Part shown: in pieces, positions 43,714 to 52,365 of the stretch | Position numbering within the stretch: position 1 is the first letter of the stretch | How the letters are laid out: every line of letters starts with the position of its first letter | NCBI RefSeq assembly: GCF_027484205.1 | Contig: NZ_JAIXUB010000015.1 | Coordinates: 310,001 to 374,000 of the forward strand | DNA: 64,000 nucleotides | Direction: 5' to 3' | Source of the DNA: Flavobacterium sp. | GTDB taxonomy: Bacteria; Bacteroidota; Bacteroidia; Flavobacteriales; Flavobacteriaceae | Made by a program: the position numbers and the translations under genes | Notes under the pieces: model-generated | What the model saw: the letters and a program-made list of their open reading frames with translations, nothing else | Database searches by the model: none | What the model was told of the DNA's origin: nothing

Positions 43714-44978
43714 TTTATTTCTAGAATTTCGTTAAATCTTGTGGTATATCTTGGTGATAAATGATTTTGTTTCATATTCCAAGTGAGATTCAAATTTTGT
43801 GTTCCTAACTTTACTTTTCGATCTCCAATTTTAGCATTTAAAAAATCCATTGCTTTCATGATTGCCAAATGCTTCGGATTTTCTTCTTCAAACAACTGAA
43901 GCTGTTTTTTATCTTCATCAATTAATTCGGTAACTATTACACCAGCTTTTTTGAATTTAATTCCTTCATTGCCTTTGTACAAATCTTTCAACATGGATAT
44001 GGCAACATTTGAAATTGTTAAAGTTGAATTTGTTGCATAGGGTAAAGTCACAGCTTTATTGAAATAATATTTTTGAGATTCATATTTGTGTTTATCAATG
44101 ACTAACATTACAATTATCGTTTGACAGCACGATTTTTGTTTGCGTAATTTTTCGGCACAAACCGCTGAAAAGGTAGCCACGCGTTCTCGTAAATCATCAA
44201 ATTCTGAAATCTGTTTTGGAAAACTTCTTGTTGTTGCAATACTTTTCTTTTGTTCCCGAATGGGTTCTAAATCTAAAACCGATTTTCCTTCTAATTCATA
44301 TTTCAATCGCATGCCAATAACGCCCATTTCTTTTCTTATCCAAGCTTCGTGTTGAGGTTTGGTAAAATCGTAAGCAGTGAGAATATTGTGCGCCATCATT
44401 TTTTTTCTCAATCGGAAACCAATTCCCCAAACGTCTTCAATTTTGGTCCATTTTAAAGCTTTGATGCGTTTCTCTTCGGTATCAATTACATAAATTCCTT
44501 GTGTCCTGTCTTGAAATTTTTTAGCAATTCTGTTGGCTACTTTTGATAGTGCTTTGGTTGGAGCAAATCCAACGCAAACGGGAATTCCAACCCATTTTTG
44601 TACCCGTTTTTTCATCTGAATACCATAATCATGATAATCAGAAATTGACATTCCGTCAAAGTTTAGAAAAGCTTCATCGATGCTGTAAATTTCTACATTA
44701 GGCGTAAAACCTTCAAGAATTTTCATCACACGATTACTCAAATCGCCATACAGTGGATAATTAGAAGAAAATACTTTAACATTTTTCTCTTTAATCAATT
44801 CACGAATTTTAAATTCTGGTGCGCCCATTGGAATACCAACTTCTTTAGCTTCGTTACTTCTAGAGATGACACAACCGTCATTATTAGACAAAATAGCAAC
44901 CGGTTTTCCATTATATTGAGGTTGGAAAACACGTTCGCACGAAGCATAAAAATTGTTACAATCGACTAAAGCATACAT
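43704..44978 (-). CDS. umuC: Y-family DNA polymerase, UmuC subunit
   Basis: 424 residues. It is the translesion polymerase catalytic subunit. MYALVDCNNFYASCERVFQP has the first catalytic Asp, YSIDEAFLNFDG the second pair, VCVGFAPTKALSKVANR the DNA-binding fingers, and IEDVWGIGFRLRKKM the HhH thumb. A DUF4113-like C terminus (GDRKVKLGTQNLNLTWNMKQNHLSPRYTTRF, as consecutive motifs) is characteristic of UmuC. The -7 box TAATTTTG lies 4 bases before the ATG, so a leaderless mRNA is predicted. A palindrome overlaps the -33 position. Confidence 0.96.
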   Translation of the reverse strand: MYALVDCNNFYASCERVFQPQYNGKPVAILSNNDGCVISRSNEAKEVGIPMGAPEFKIRELIKEKNVKVFSSNYPLYGDLSNRVMKILEGFTPNVEIYSIDEAFLNFDGMSISDYHDYGIQMKKRVQKWVGIPVCVGFAPTKALSKVANRIAKKFQDRTQGIYVIDTEEKRIKALKWTKIEDVWGIGFRLRKKMMAHNILTAYDFTKPQHEAWIRKEMGVIGMRLKYELEGKSVLDLEPIREQKKSIATTRSFPKQISEFDDLRERVATFSAVCAEKLRKQKSCCQTIIVMLVIDKHKYESQKYYFNKAVTLPYATNSTLTISNVAISMLKDLYKGNEGIKFKKAGVIVTELIDEDKKQLQLFEEENPKHLAIMKAMDFLNAKIGDRKVKLGTQNLNLTWNMKQNHLSPRYTTRFNEILEIKCH

Positions 44979-44982
44979 AGTA

Positions 44983-45020
44983 CAAAATTAGTCAATAATT
45001 AAATTTCACAATTGTTAAAT
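44983..45020 (-). promoter_or_regulatory. umuC promoter with overlapping palindrome (candidate SOS operator)
   Basis: On the minus strand TTG (45009-45011) and TAATTTTG (44983-44990) are 18 bases apart. The -33 TTG lies inside the near-perfect palindrome ATTTAACAATTGTGAAAT (45003-45020, one mismatched pair). A repressor binding there would block the promoter; that an SOS regulator does so is inferred only from the gene's function. Confidence 0.6.
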
Positions 45021-45035
45021 AGTTGGATTGTTGAT

Positions 45036-45068
45036 AAATAAAAACCCAACAACTTTCGTCATCGGGTT
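45036..45068 (-). terminator. Terminator after the pentapeptide-like gene
   Basis: On the minus strand AACCCGATGAC pairs with GTTGTTGGGTT over 11 pairs (three wobbles) around a GAAA tetraloop, followed by TTTTATTTA. It is nearly identical to the terminator at 46535-46569. Confidence 0.82.
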
Positions 45069-45074
45069 TAAAGA

Positions 45075-46511
45075 TTAAGCTTTAAATTTTCTAAAAGATT
45101 GAATCATTTCATAAATGCCAAAAGCAATTACAATTTTCCCAAAAATAAAAATTAACCAACTTAAAGGATTTGTCAAGTAAACTCTATCAGTTTCTAATGG
45201 ATTATAAAAATCAGTAACTAAGAAAAATCTAAATAAACCAGAGATAAAATGAGTCCAATTGTCCAAATTTAAAATTTCAACAGTATGATTATAATTTTCA
45301 ATTATATAAAAAAGAAAATATATGGAGAATCCCCAAAACAAAGTGAATTTTAATGCTCTTTTCCAATCTGTTCCATATTCTGAAACCACATCGCTTATCC
45401 ATAAAACAAAAGCATCTCTTTTTAATTGTTCAGGTTCTCTTATGCGATGATTCAGATGGTCTTTATCTTTTTCAAACTCTCTTAATTGTTTTCTTATATC
45501 TTCTCTATATGCATTAAATTCATATACCCTAAATTTATTATAGTCAATTTTATTTTCAGCTTTCTGAAGTTGTAATTTAATAGTTCGAATAGTCCTTCGG
45601 TTACAATTATATATTTGTTTAATTTGAATATCATCAAAGTTTGCTTGTTTCTCAAAAATTGTTCTGTCTATATCTACAATATCAAAATAGGTTTCTTGTA
45701 AAGATACAATGTCATTAAATTTTATGTTGTTAAATGATATTTTATGAATTCTAGATTTATTAAAACTTACTTGACTTAAAAATTCGCAATCATCAAATCG
45801 TAATATTGTTTTTATTTCATCACCAGTGTTTTCTATTTTAGTTACATTCAAAAACTTACAATTCGCAAAGTGTGTATCATTATTAAATTTAGATTCAAAA
45901 AAACTAGAGTAATTAAATTCACATCTATTAAAAAAAGCAGAATTATTTATATGATTAAATGTATTTCCAAAATAATCAAAATGACTTTTAAAGTAACAAT
46001 GAGAAAACAAAACTTGATTTAAATTGCATCTTACAATAGATACATTTTCTGAGAAATTTGAATTAATTAGTTGGATTTTTGAGAATTCATTAAAAATTAT
46101 ATTTTCAAAATCTAAATTTTTTATTTCTGACAAATCAATTTTTAAATTTCCCTTTCTAAAAACATTTTCCTCACTAAAATTTATCTCCAAAATATTGCAA
46201 TTTCTTATAATTACATATTCGCAATCAAATTGATTTGACACAAAATAAAGGCTCTGAAAAGTACAATCTCCTATGAATAAGTCTGTTAAAAAAGTGCAAT
46301 TTTTGAATGTAATGTAGTTGGAGTATTTATCTTTATTTTTATAAAAGCTAAATCTCTTTCCAGAAAAAATTATATTTTCGAAGACGAAATCATTCTTGAT
46401 CTCGCCTAAATCAATATTAGTAAATTTGTCAAATTCAATTTTACAATTTGAAATTGATTTTTCTTTTGAATATATGATACTTTTAAATTCAAGTTCATCA
46501 ATAATTTTCAT
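45075..46511 (-). CDS. Pentapeptide-repeat-like protein with C-terminal membrane domain, function unknown
   Basis: 478 residues. Residues about 40-300 are a loose pentapeptide-like beta-helix with phrases such as ITFKNCTF, LFIGDCTF, VIIRNCNI, AFFNRCEF and LRFDDCEF spaced roughly 20 residues apart. A basic helical segment (about 305-375, coiled-coil-like KLQLQKAENK and FEKDKDHLNHRIREPEQLKRD) follows. The rest carries about two or three TM helices (around 390-408, 425-440 and 450-470). No signal peptide is visible, so the helix domain should face the cytoplasm with the protein anchored in the inner membrane. It is AT-rich and flanked by two near-identical terminators, suggesting a cassette inserted after lepA. 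I do not recognise a function; a channel or sensor is possible. Confidence 0.78.
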   Translation of the reverse strand: MKIIDELEFKSIIYSKEKSISNCKIEFDKFTNIDLGEIKNDFVFENIIFSGKRFSFYKNKDKYSNYITFKNCTFLTDLFIGDCTFQSLYFVSNQFDCEYVIIRNCNILEINFSEENVFRKGNLKIDLSEIKNLDFENIIFNEFSKIQLINSNFSENVSIVRCNLNQVLFSHCYFKSHFDYFGNTFNHINNSAFFNRCEFNYSSFFESKFNNDTHFANCKFLNVTKIENTGDEIKTILRFDDCEFLSQVSFNKSRIHKISFNNIKFNDIVSLQETYFDIVDIDRTIFEKQANFDDIQIKQIYNCNRRTIRTIKLQLQKAENKIDYNKFRVYEFNAYREDIRKQLREFEKDKDHLNHRIREPEQLKRDAFVLWISDVVSEYGTDWKRALKFTLFWGFSIYFLFYIIENYNHTVEILNLDNWTHFISGLFRFFLVTDFYNPLETDRVYLTNPLSWLIFIFGKIVIAFGIYEMIQSFRKFKA

Positions 46512-46534
46512 CTATTTCTAATTTATCCAAATAT

Positions 46535-46569
46535 AAATAAAAAACCCAACAACTTTTAGTCATTGGGTT
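46535..46569 (-). terminator. Terminator after lepA (near-duplicate of the one at 45036)
   Basis: On the minus strand AACCCAATGAC pairs with GTTGTTGGGTT around a 5-nt loop, followed by a TTTTTTATT run. The stem differs from its neighbour 1.5 kb away by a change that keeps pairing (G-T versus A-T). Confidence 0.8.
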
Positions 46570-46586
46570 TCTTAATATTTTAAACT

Positions 46587-46612
46587 TTGTACTTCGTAAA
46601 TTGTACCTCGTA
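46587..46612. repeat. TACTTCGTA/CCTCGTAC-type repeat after lepA
   Basis: TTGTACTTCGTAAATTGTAC followed by CTCGTACT, near-tandem short units of a kind scattered in flavobacterial intergenic DNA. No coding content. Confidence 0.4.
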
Positions 46613-46616
46613 CTTT

Positions 46617-48413
46617 CTAATCATTCAACTTCAAAACAGCCATAAACGCTTCTTGCGGAATTTCAACATTTCCTACTTGACGCATACGTTTTTTACCTTT
46701 TTTCTGTTTTTCAAGAAGTTTTCTTTTACGAGAAATATCTCCACCGTAACATTTTGCGGTAACGTCTTTACGTAATGCTTTTATAGTTTCGCGTGCAATA
46801 ATTTTAGCACCAATTGCCGCTTGAATTGGAATATCAAATTGCTGTCTTGGTATTAATTCACGTAATTTTTCAGTCATTTTTTTACCAATATTGTACGCGT
46901 TATCTTCGTGAATCAATGCAGAAAGTGCATCAACCGTTTGTCCGTTTAATAAAACGTCTAGTTTTACTAATTTAGAAGTTCGCATTCCTATTGGAGAATA
47001 ATCAAATGAGGCATAACCTTTAGAAACCGTTTTCAATCGATCATAAAAATCGAATACAATTTCTGCTAATGGCATGTCAAAATTCAATTCTACTCTTTCC
47101 GTTGTCAAATACGTTTGATTAGTAATTTGACCACGTTTTTCTATACATAAACTCATTACGTTACCCACAAAATCAGATTTTGTAATGATGGTTGCTTTTA
47201 TAAATGGTTCTTCCACTCGATCTAAACGTGAAGGTTCAGGCAAGTCAGAAGGATTGTTTACTACAAATGATGTTTCAGGATCTTTTTTAGTGTAAGCCAA
47301 ATACGAAACGTTAGGAACAGTAGTAATTACTGTCATATCGAATTCACGTTCCAAACGCTCTTGAATAATTTCCATGTGCAACATTCCCAAGAATCCGCAA
47401 CGGAAACCGAAACCTAAAGCAGCCGAACTTTCTGCTACAAATACTAATGAAGCATCATTCAATTGCAGTTTTTCCATTGAAGCACGCAAATCTTCATAAT
47501 CTTCAGTATCAACAGGATAAATTCCGGCGAAAACCATTGGTTTAACATCTTCAAATCCTGTAATCATATTGGTAGTTGGTGTTTTAGCATCGGTAATAGT
47601 ATCACCAACTTTTACTTCTTTAGCTTCTTTAATTCCAGAAATTAAATAACCAACATCACCAGCAGAAATAACATTTTTTGGAACCTGATTTAGTTTTAAA
47701 GTTCCTACTTCATCGGCAAAATATTCATTGTCAGTTGCCATGAATTTAATTTTTTGACCTTTACGGATTTCGCCGTTTTTCACTCTAAAAATTACTTCAA
47801 TTCCACGAAAAGGATTGTAAACAGAATCAAATATTAAGGCTTGCAACGGTTCATCAACAACACCTTTTGGTGCAGGAATTTTTTCAATAATGGCAGCCAA
47901 AATATTTTCGACACCAAAACCTGTTTTACCCGAAGCATGAATAATATCTTCTAATTTACAACCTAATAAATCGATAATATCGTCGCTAACTTCTTCAGGA
48001 TTAGCACTTGGTAAATCTACTTTATTTAAAACGGGAATAATTTCCAAGTCGTTTTCTAAAGCCAAATATAAATTAGAAATTGTTTGTGCTTGAATACTTT
48101 GTGCGGCATCAACAATCAATAATGCGCCTTCGCAAGCTGCAATTGAGCGAGAAACTTCATACGAAAAATCTACGTGTCCTGGAGTATCAATAAGGTTTAA
48201 GATATAATCTTCACCTTTATATTTATATTCCATTTGAATGGCGTGACTTTTTATGGTAATTCCACGTTCGCGCTCTAAGTCCATGTTGTCAAGCAATTGC
48301 GCTTTTTCTTCACGAGCTGTAACGGTTTGTGTTGCACCAAGAAGTCGGTCAGCAAGTGTACTTTTTCCGTGGTCAATATGTGCAATAATGCAAAAATTTC
48401 TAATGTGTTTCAT
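46617..48413 (-). CDS. lepA: Elongation factor 4 (back-translocating GTPase LepA)
   Basis: 598 residues, the full family length. The GTPase domain has [15 protein letters not shown] (G1), RGITIKSH (G2), DTPGHVDF (G3) and NKVDLPSA (G4). The LepA-specific C-terminal domain is present, ending with [27 protein letters not shown] as consecutive family motifs. It acts on stalled or mistranslocated ribosomes. A -7 box lies about 70 bases upstream and a palindromic repeat sits between them. Confidence 0.98.
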   Translation of the reverse strand: MKHIRNFCIIAHIDHGKSTLADRLLGATQTVTAREEKAQLLDNMDLERERGITIKSHAIQMEYKYKGEDYILNLIDTPGHVDFSYEVSRSIAACEGALLIVDAAQSIQAQTISNLYLALENDLEIIPVLNKVDLPSANPEEVSDDIIDLLGCKLEDIIHASGKTGFGVENILAAIIEKIPAPKGVVDEPLQALIFDSVYNPFRGIEVIFRVKNGEIRKGQKIKFMATDNEYFADEVGTLKLNQVPKNVISAGDVGYLISGIKEAKEVKVGDTITDAKTPTTNMITGFEDVKPMVFAGIYPVDTEDYEDLRASMEKLQLNDASLVFVAESSAALGFGFRCGFLGMLHMEIIQERLEREFDMTVITTVPNVSYLAYTKKDPETSFVVNNPSDLPEPSRLDRVEEPFIKATIITKSDFVGNVMSLCIEKRGQITNQTYLTTERVELNFDMPLAEIVFDFYDRLKTVSKGYASFDYSPIGMRTSKLVKLDVLLNGQTVDALSALIHEDNAYNIGKKMTEKLRELIPRQQFDIPIQAAIGAKIIARETIKALRKDVTAKCYGGDISRKRKLLEKQKKGKKRMRQVGNVEIPQEAFMAVLKLND

Positions 48414-48437
48414 GCTTCAATTTCAATATCAAGTTCA

Positions 48438-48456
48438 ATCCCGAAACTTCGGGGCA
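48438..48456. repeat. TCCCGAAACTTCGGGG palindrome upstream of lepA
   Basis: Inverted repeat CCCGAA/TTCGGG with a short centre at 48438-48453, in the lepA leader between the -7 box and the ATG. It is related to the palindrome inside bioF at 7816-7850. Confidence 0.6.
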
Positions 48457-48482
48457 ATAGCAATTCTAATGCAATTAATCTG

Positions 48483-48490
48483 CAAATATA
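48483..48490 (-). promoter_or_regulatory. -7 box for lepA
   Basis: TATATTTG on the minus strand, an exact TANNTTTG match, 69 bases before the lepA start. No well-placed TTG was found. Confidence 0.45.
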
Positions 48491-48558
48491 AGCTAAAGTT
48501 TAGATTATAATGATATGTTTTTGAATCATAATATGGATTAAAGTTGAAACAAAGCCGT

Positions 48559-49638
48559 TTATTTTTTCAAATCGGTAATTGTACTTTTTTCGCCTTTACT
48601 TATTAAATACAATTGTTCTGACATTTCATAGAGATTTGTTGCGCTGGTATTACTAAAAACGATGATGCTTTTGTTGTCATCGAGCGTATGAATCCAATTG
48701 GTATTAGAACCAAGAATTCCGCCTGGACGATACACAAATTTAGTATTAAAAATACCATAACCATCGGCAAACCAAAATCCAAACGCCACATTTTCAAGTG
48801 CTCTGTTTGGCGCAATCATTAGTTCGGTAGTTTTTTTAGAAAGCAATTTATAGTTGAAAATACCGCTATCAAATTTTAATAAATCTTCCACAGTCGAATA
48901 CATAGAACCCGATCCAAAAAAGTTTTCTATATAATAAGGTTCGTCATTTTTGAATTCATTTGTTTTTTCATCTAAAGTATAAGAATCCACTAATCCCGAA
49001 ATAATATCAGTTGATTTTAACATATTGGTATTTTGCATTTGAAGCGGTTTTAGAATTTTTTCTTCCAAATTTTTTTCAAATGATTTTCCAGTTATGTTTT
49101 CGATAATTTTATGCAAAATCATGTAGTCACCATTATTATACGCGCTTTTTTTCCCTGGAATTGTATCTAATTTATTGCTACAATAAGTGTCAATATAGTC
49201 ATCAATAGACAACGGTAATTGGTAGGTTTTCAATTCAAGTTTTTCGGCAAGATTTGGAATTGCAGAACTGTAGGTAAGTAAATTTTCAATGGTAACTTTG
49301 TCTTTTGCTTCGCCTTTGTAATTTGGGAAATACGTTCCAAAAGTCGCTTTTAAATCAAGTTTTCCTTCTTGGTAAAGTTGCAAAATTAAAACAGCAGTAA
49401 ACGTTTTTGTTATCGATAAAATTTTGAATTTAGAATCGGCTTTTATGACATTATCCAATTGTCTATTAGCAATTCCAGTTCCGGTCAAGAAGTCGATTTT
49501 GCCATTAGTAGCTACTAAAACGGTTCCGTTAAAGTTTTTTTGCGAATGATAATAATTTATGACTTCGGTATATTTTTCTGTTTGCGCAAAACTGATTTGG
49601 CAAACTATAATTAGTATAATTGATAGAATTTTTTTCAT
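48559..49638 (-). CDS. Serine hydrolase of the beta-lactamase/penicillin-binding-protein family
   Basis: 359 residues. Signal peptide MKKILSIILIIVCQISFAQ. The class C-type motif SxxK is SITK (Ser75, Lys78), and the YxN motif is YNN (Tyr167, Asn169). GGILGSNTNWIHTLDDN near 310-325 stands in the KTG-box region. It is probably a periplasmic esterase or peptidase rather than a resistance enzyme. A 134-base spacer separates it from the lipoprotein gene upstream. Confidence 0.88.
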   Translation of the reverse strand: MKKILSIILIIVCQISFAQTEKYTEVINYYHSQKNFNGTVLVATNGKIDFLTGTGIANRQLDNVIKADSKFKILSITKTFTAVLILQLYQEGKLDLKATFGTYFPNYKGEAKDKVTIENLLTYSSAIPNLAEKLELKTYQLPLSIDDYIDTYCSNKLDTIPGKKSAYNNGDYMILHKIIENITGKSFEKNLEEKILKPLQMQNTNMLKSTDIISGLVDSYTLDEKTNEFKNDEPYYIENFFGSGSMYSTVEDLLKFDSGIFNYKLLSKKTTELMIAPNRALENVAFGFWFADGYGIFNTKFVYRPGGILGSNTNWIHTLDDNKSIIVFSNTSATNLYEMSEQLYLISKGEKSTITDLKK

Positions 49639-49772
49639 ATATGTAAAATTTATTTGTTAGCGGTCATATATTGTATCGCCTTTTTATTTATTGGGGTTTG
49701 CGTGAGCAAACTTTTTTGTTAATGGCGATTTCATAATTTAGTTTTAAAATTGTTCTCTAAACTACTGATTTT

Positions 49773-50132
49773 TTATCTTTTATTGAATTTTGCATTAAAA
49801 AAAGTGGTGTCCTTTTCAGAAAATAAGATTCTTCGGTTGTCTTCATTTTGAAATTCGAACGTATCGTTGACCACAAATTTTACTTCTGTAAATTTATAGC
49901 CGGTTTCTCCAGTAATTATTATTTGAAACAAACTGTCCTTTTTAATTTCCTTCATTTCGGTGTCGTAATCCCAAGACAAAGGTTTGTCGTTTCCTCGAAT
50001 TCCGACTTTTTTCACGTTTTTAATTTCCGAAGTATCTAATGTGAAAACGACAGTTTTTTTATAGGTTTTCTGAACGCAACTTGTTACCAATAAAGAAAAT
50101 ACAATTGCAGTTATTGTTACTATATTTTTCAT
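49773..50132 (-). CDS. Small lipoprotein with starch-binding (CBM20/48)-like fold
   Basis: 119 residues. Lipobox VTSC near residue 19. The mature part reads as one beta-sandwich. VGIRGNDKPLSWDYDTEM, IITGETGYKFTEVKFVVND and FEFQNEDNRRILF match the layout of CBM20/AMPK-beta-like carbohydrate-binding modules (GN..pL.W, KF..nd, E...NR). Carbohydrate binding is an inference from that pattern alone. It starts one base before the DoxX gene's stop, so it is co-transcribed with it. Confidence 0.7.
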   Translation of the reverse strand: MKNIVTITAIVFSLLVTSCVQKTYKKTVVFTLDTSEIKNVKKVGIRGNDKPLSWDYDTEMKEIKKDSLFQIIITGETGYKFTEVKFVVNDTFEFQNEDNRRILFSEKDTTFFNAKFNKR

Positions 50133-50133
50133 A

Positions 50134-50616
50134 TTATGCTTTATTTTTAGTTAGTAAATAATCCATTCCAAATCGTCCTGAACCTATAATTAAATAGAAC
50201 ATGGCAACCCAAAGAAATCCCATTGCAGCAAGACAATTCCATAATCCATTTTGTATTTGTTGCATAAAAATGGCAACTAACATGGTGCAAATAATAAGGA
50301 ATGATGTTATCTTTGTTTGAAGTCCGAATAGTAAAAATAGTCCGCCAACAGCTTCTGCAAATGCGCCCATCCAAGCAAAAAACGCTGGAGCGATGGCGAA
50401 AATTCCACCATAACTAGCCACATCATTTGGAAACCAAAAAGCCACTTCAAACAATCCTAAATTATTATCGACTGGCGACCATGGCATTCCAAATTTAGAT
50501 GCGCCAAAATCGAAGGCAAGCAAGTAACCACAAACGATTCGTGGAATAGTTAAAAATAAATCTTGAGACCAATGAGGTAACAAAATGGGTTTTGTGATTT
50601 TAGATAGTAGTTTCAT
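50134..50616 (-). CDS. DoxX-family membrane protein
   Basis: 160 residues with four hydrophobic helices. Family-typical text includes RIVCGYLLAFDFGASKFG, WMGAFAEAVGGLFLLFGLQTKITSFLII and a C-terminal MFYLIIGSGRFGMDYLL, each as consecutive blocks. The substrate of DoxX-like proteins is generally unknown; they are linked to redox or stress functions. The gene carries the shared GTTTCAATCAT motif upstream (50640-50657). Confidence 0.88.
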   Translation of the reverse strand: MKLLSKITKPILLPHWSQDLFLTIPRIVCGYLLAFDFGASKFGMPWSPVDNNLGLFEVAFWFPNDVASYGGIFAIAPAFFAWMGAFAEAVGGLFLLFGLQTKITSFLIICTMLVAIFMQQIQNGLWNCLAAMGFLWVAMFYLIIGSGRFGMDYLLTKNKA

Positions 50617-50639
50617 AGTTTTTGAAATTGAAATTGATT

Positions 50640-50657
50640 TTTGATTATGATTGAAAC
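50640..50657 (-). promoter_or_regulatory. Shared cis-motif, copy 1 (before the DoxX gene)
   Basis: Minus-strand GTTTCAATCATAATCAAA, 24 bases before the start codon. Near-identical copies precede two other genes of the cluster at 51355-51373 and 53259-53277. Confidence 0.6.
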
Positions 50658-50658
50658 T

Positions 50659-51324
50659 TTAGTTTATAATTAAATTACCGTTTCCTGATTTTTTAGAATT
50701 AGAATCAAATTTGGCTTTTCCTTTATTGATGATATCGCCATTTCCGGTTAATTTTGCTGTAAGTTCTTCAGAAGCATTTGCAATTAAATTTCCATTTCCT
50801 GTGCTTTTTAAATCGGCTTTTTTTGCCAATAAATTTTCAGCATTTACATCACCATTACCAGTTTTAATAATATCTAGAACATCAATTGTTCCACTGATTT
50901 TGCTATTACCATTTCCTGTATTTTCTAGTTTGAAATAACGTCCAACAATATTTTCTACGGTTAAATCACTATTGCCTGTGTTTTTAATTACACTCGCTTC
51001 TGGCATTGTAATTTTGATTTTGAAATTGGTATCTTCTATATACATTTGATTGTTCTTGTTTCCTTTAAATTGAATTTTTAATTCATTTTCTGAAATGTTT
51101 TCTGAAAAATTCAAAAGATTTTCAAGATTGTCATCAATGGTCACTGAAATACTCCAAGTTTTTCCTATTTCAACTTCTATTTTTCCATCTAAATCTTCTA
51201 AAGTTAGTTTGTCGAAATTTTTATAATCATAATTTTTGGTACTAATTTTTCCTGAGCCTTTTAATTGTGCGTTTGCAAAAGTTGAAGTTAGTGTCAATAC
51301 AATTGCGATGATTAATTTTGTCAT
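50659..51324 (-). CDS. Secreted head GIN-domain (DUF2807) protein
   Basis: 221 residues from MTKLIIAIVLTLTSTFANAQ, a signal peptide. The rest is a beta-helix built from short repeats with TGNG/SGNG turns (ENTGNGNSKI, IKTGNGDVNAE, LKSTGNGNLIA, KLTGNGDIINKG, KKSGNGNLIIN), the hallmark of the GIN domain. These are surface or periplasmic proteins, sometimes described as adhesin-like. The later ATG at 51324 is used because it starts the signal peptide and because the shared motif at 51355-51373 lies upstream of it. Confidence 0.9.
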   Translation of the reverse strand: MTKLIIAIVLTLTSTFANAQLKGSGKISTKNYDYKNFDKLTLEDLDGKIEVEIGKTWSISVTIDDNLENLLNFSENISENELKIQFKGNKNNQMYIEDTNFKIKITMPEASVIKNTGNSDLTVENIVGRYFKLENTGNGNSKISGTIDVLDIIKTGNGDVNAENLLAKKADLKSTGNGNLIANASEELTAKLTGNGDIINKGKAKFDSNSKKSGNGNLIIN

Positions 51325-51354
51325 TTTTATTTGTTTTTGAAGTTGTTTTTTGAT

Positions 51355-51373
51355 TTTGATTAATGATTGAAAC
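51355..51373 (-). promoter_or_regulatory. Shared cis-motif, copy 2 (before the GIN-domain gene)
   Basis: Minus-strand GTTTCAATCATTAATCAAA, 31 bases before the ATG at 51324 and five bases after the upstream gene's stop. Confidence 0.6.
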
Positions 51374-51377
51374 ACGT

Positions 51378-51734
51378 TTAATTTTTATATCCCATAGATA
51401 ATCCAGTATCGCCAGTAACATACAAATCGACAGATGCACCTTCATTAGATTTATTTTCAATAACTAAAGCGGTATTTTTTTCTGCTTTTACCGTTACAGT
51501 TTCATTTGGACTTACGGTAATTGGTGAATGTGTTCCACCAGAAATTGGAGCCATAATTATTTGTAAATCATGGTTGGAAACATTTTTAAGTTTTACTTTA
51601 AAGGTTCTGTGTTCGTTGTTTCCTAAAACAAAACTTTCGTTTGGTTTAATGGTTGTGTTTGAAGTTAGCGAACCAAAAATACTGCAAGAAGTAGTAAGTA
51701 ATAAAATAGCGAATAATGCAATTGTTGTTTTCAT
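51378..51734 (-). CDS. Small lipoprotein, function unknown
   Basis: 118 residues. Lipobox TTSC near residue 17, then a single beta-rich domain. VLGNNEHRTFKVKLKNVSNHDL and SPITVSPNETVTVKAEKNTALVIENKS alternate as strands, similar to small immunoglobulin-like folds. No family was recognised. It lies between the GIN-domain gene and another secreted gene, all minus strand. Confidence 0.72.
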   Translation of the reverse strand: MKTTIALFAILLLTTSCSIFGSLTSNTTIKPNESFVLGNNEHRTFKVKLKNVSNHDLQIIMAPISGGTHSPITVSPNETVTVKAEKNTALVIENKSNEGASVDLYVTGDTGLSMGYKN

Positions 51735-51878
51735 AATTTAAATTTTGATGATTAATAACAGGGCAAAATTGCGCCATTAATTATCGTCAATCGCTTCAAA
51801 TTATGATTTGAGACCTAAGTTTTTGAAATAAAATAAATTGATACTATCTGATAAACAACAGTTTATGATTTGATACCT

Positions 51879-52364
51879 TTATTGATAGGAAGTTGGACTG
51901 CATTGCGCAAATTTTTCAGTCGCTGTTGATGAAAAAGTATATTCTTTTGCAAAAAGTTCTAATAGTCTTTGAAATTCTTTTTGTTTTTCTTCAGAAATTA
52001 AGTTTTCTGGAAGTACACTTTTTAGTTTGAAATTATAAATAAAATAATCGATTTTGCCATTTGGAGCAAAATAAATTCTTTGGAAACATTTGGTTTTGGT
52101 TTCCCATTTGAAGTTGTTTTTGTTTAAAAACGAACCAAAATCTTGAAGTAATTTAGTGTAAGATTCTTGTAATTTTTGCTGTTGTGCTTCAGTTTTGAAA
52201 ACAGCTTTTGTACTGTCAACATGAACAGCTGATTTGTATTCTAAATCTAATTTTTCGATACTAATTCCATTTTTTTGAGCTTCTTCAATAGAAAAAACTT
52301 TGGATTGTGATTGCATTTTATTGGATAACAAAACGACTAAAAGTATTTTTATAATGGTTTTCAT
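51879..52364 (-). CDS. Secreted protein of unknown function
   Basis: 161 residues. Signal peptide MKTIIKILLVVLLSNKMQSQ. The mature part has a helical segment (KTEAQQQKLQESYTKLLQDFG) followed by strands (FQRIYFAPNGKIDYFIYNFK) and a C-terminal helix. No motif was recognised. Its start codon is one base from the stop of the TraB-like lipoprotein gene, so the two are co-transcribed and may act together. Confidence 0.75.
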   Translation of the reverse strand: MKTIIKILLVVLLSNKMQSQSKVFSIEEAQKNGISIEKLDLEYKSAVHVDSTKAVFKTEAQQQKLQESYTKLLQDFGSFLNKNNFKWETKTKCFQRIYFAPNGKIDYFIYNFKLKSVLPENLISEEKQKEFQRLLELFAKEYTFSSTATEKFAQCSPTSYQ

Positions 52365-52365
52365 A

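Noticed and set aside
48559-49638. Calling the serine hydrolase a beta-lactamase resistance gene
   Set aside because: The SxxK and YxN motifs define the broad serine hydrolase/PBP fold, but the KTG region is not convincing and family members are mostly esterases or peptidases.
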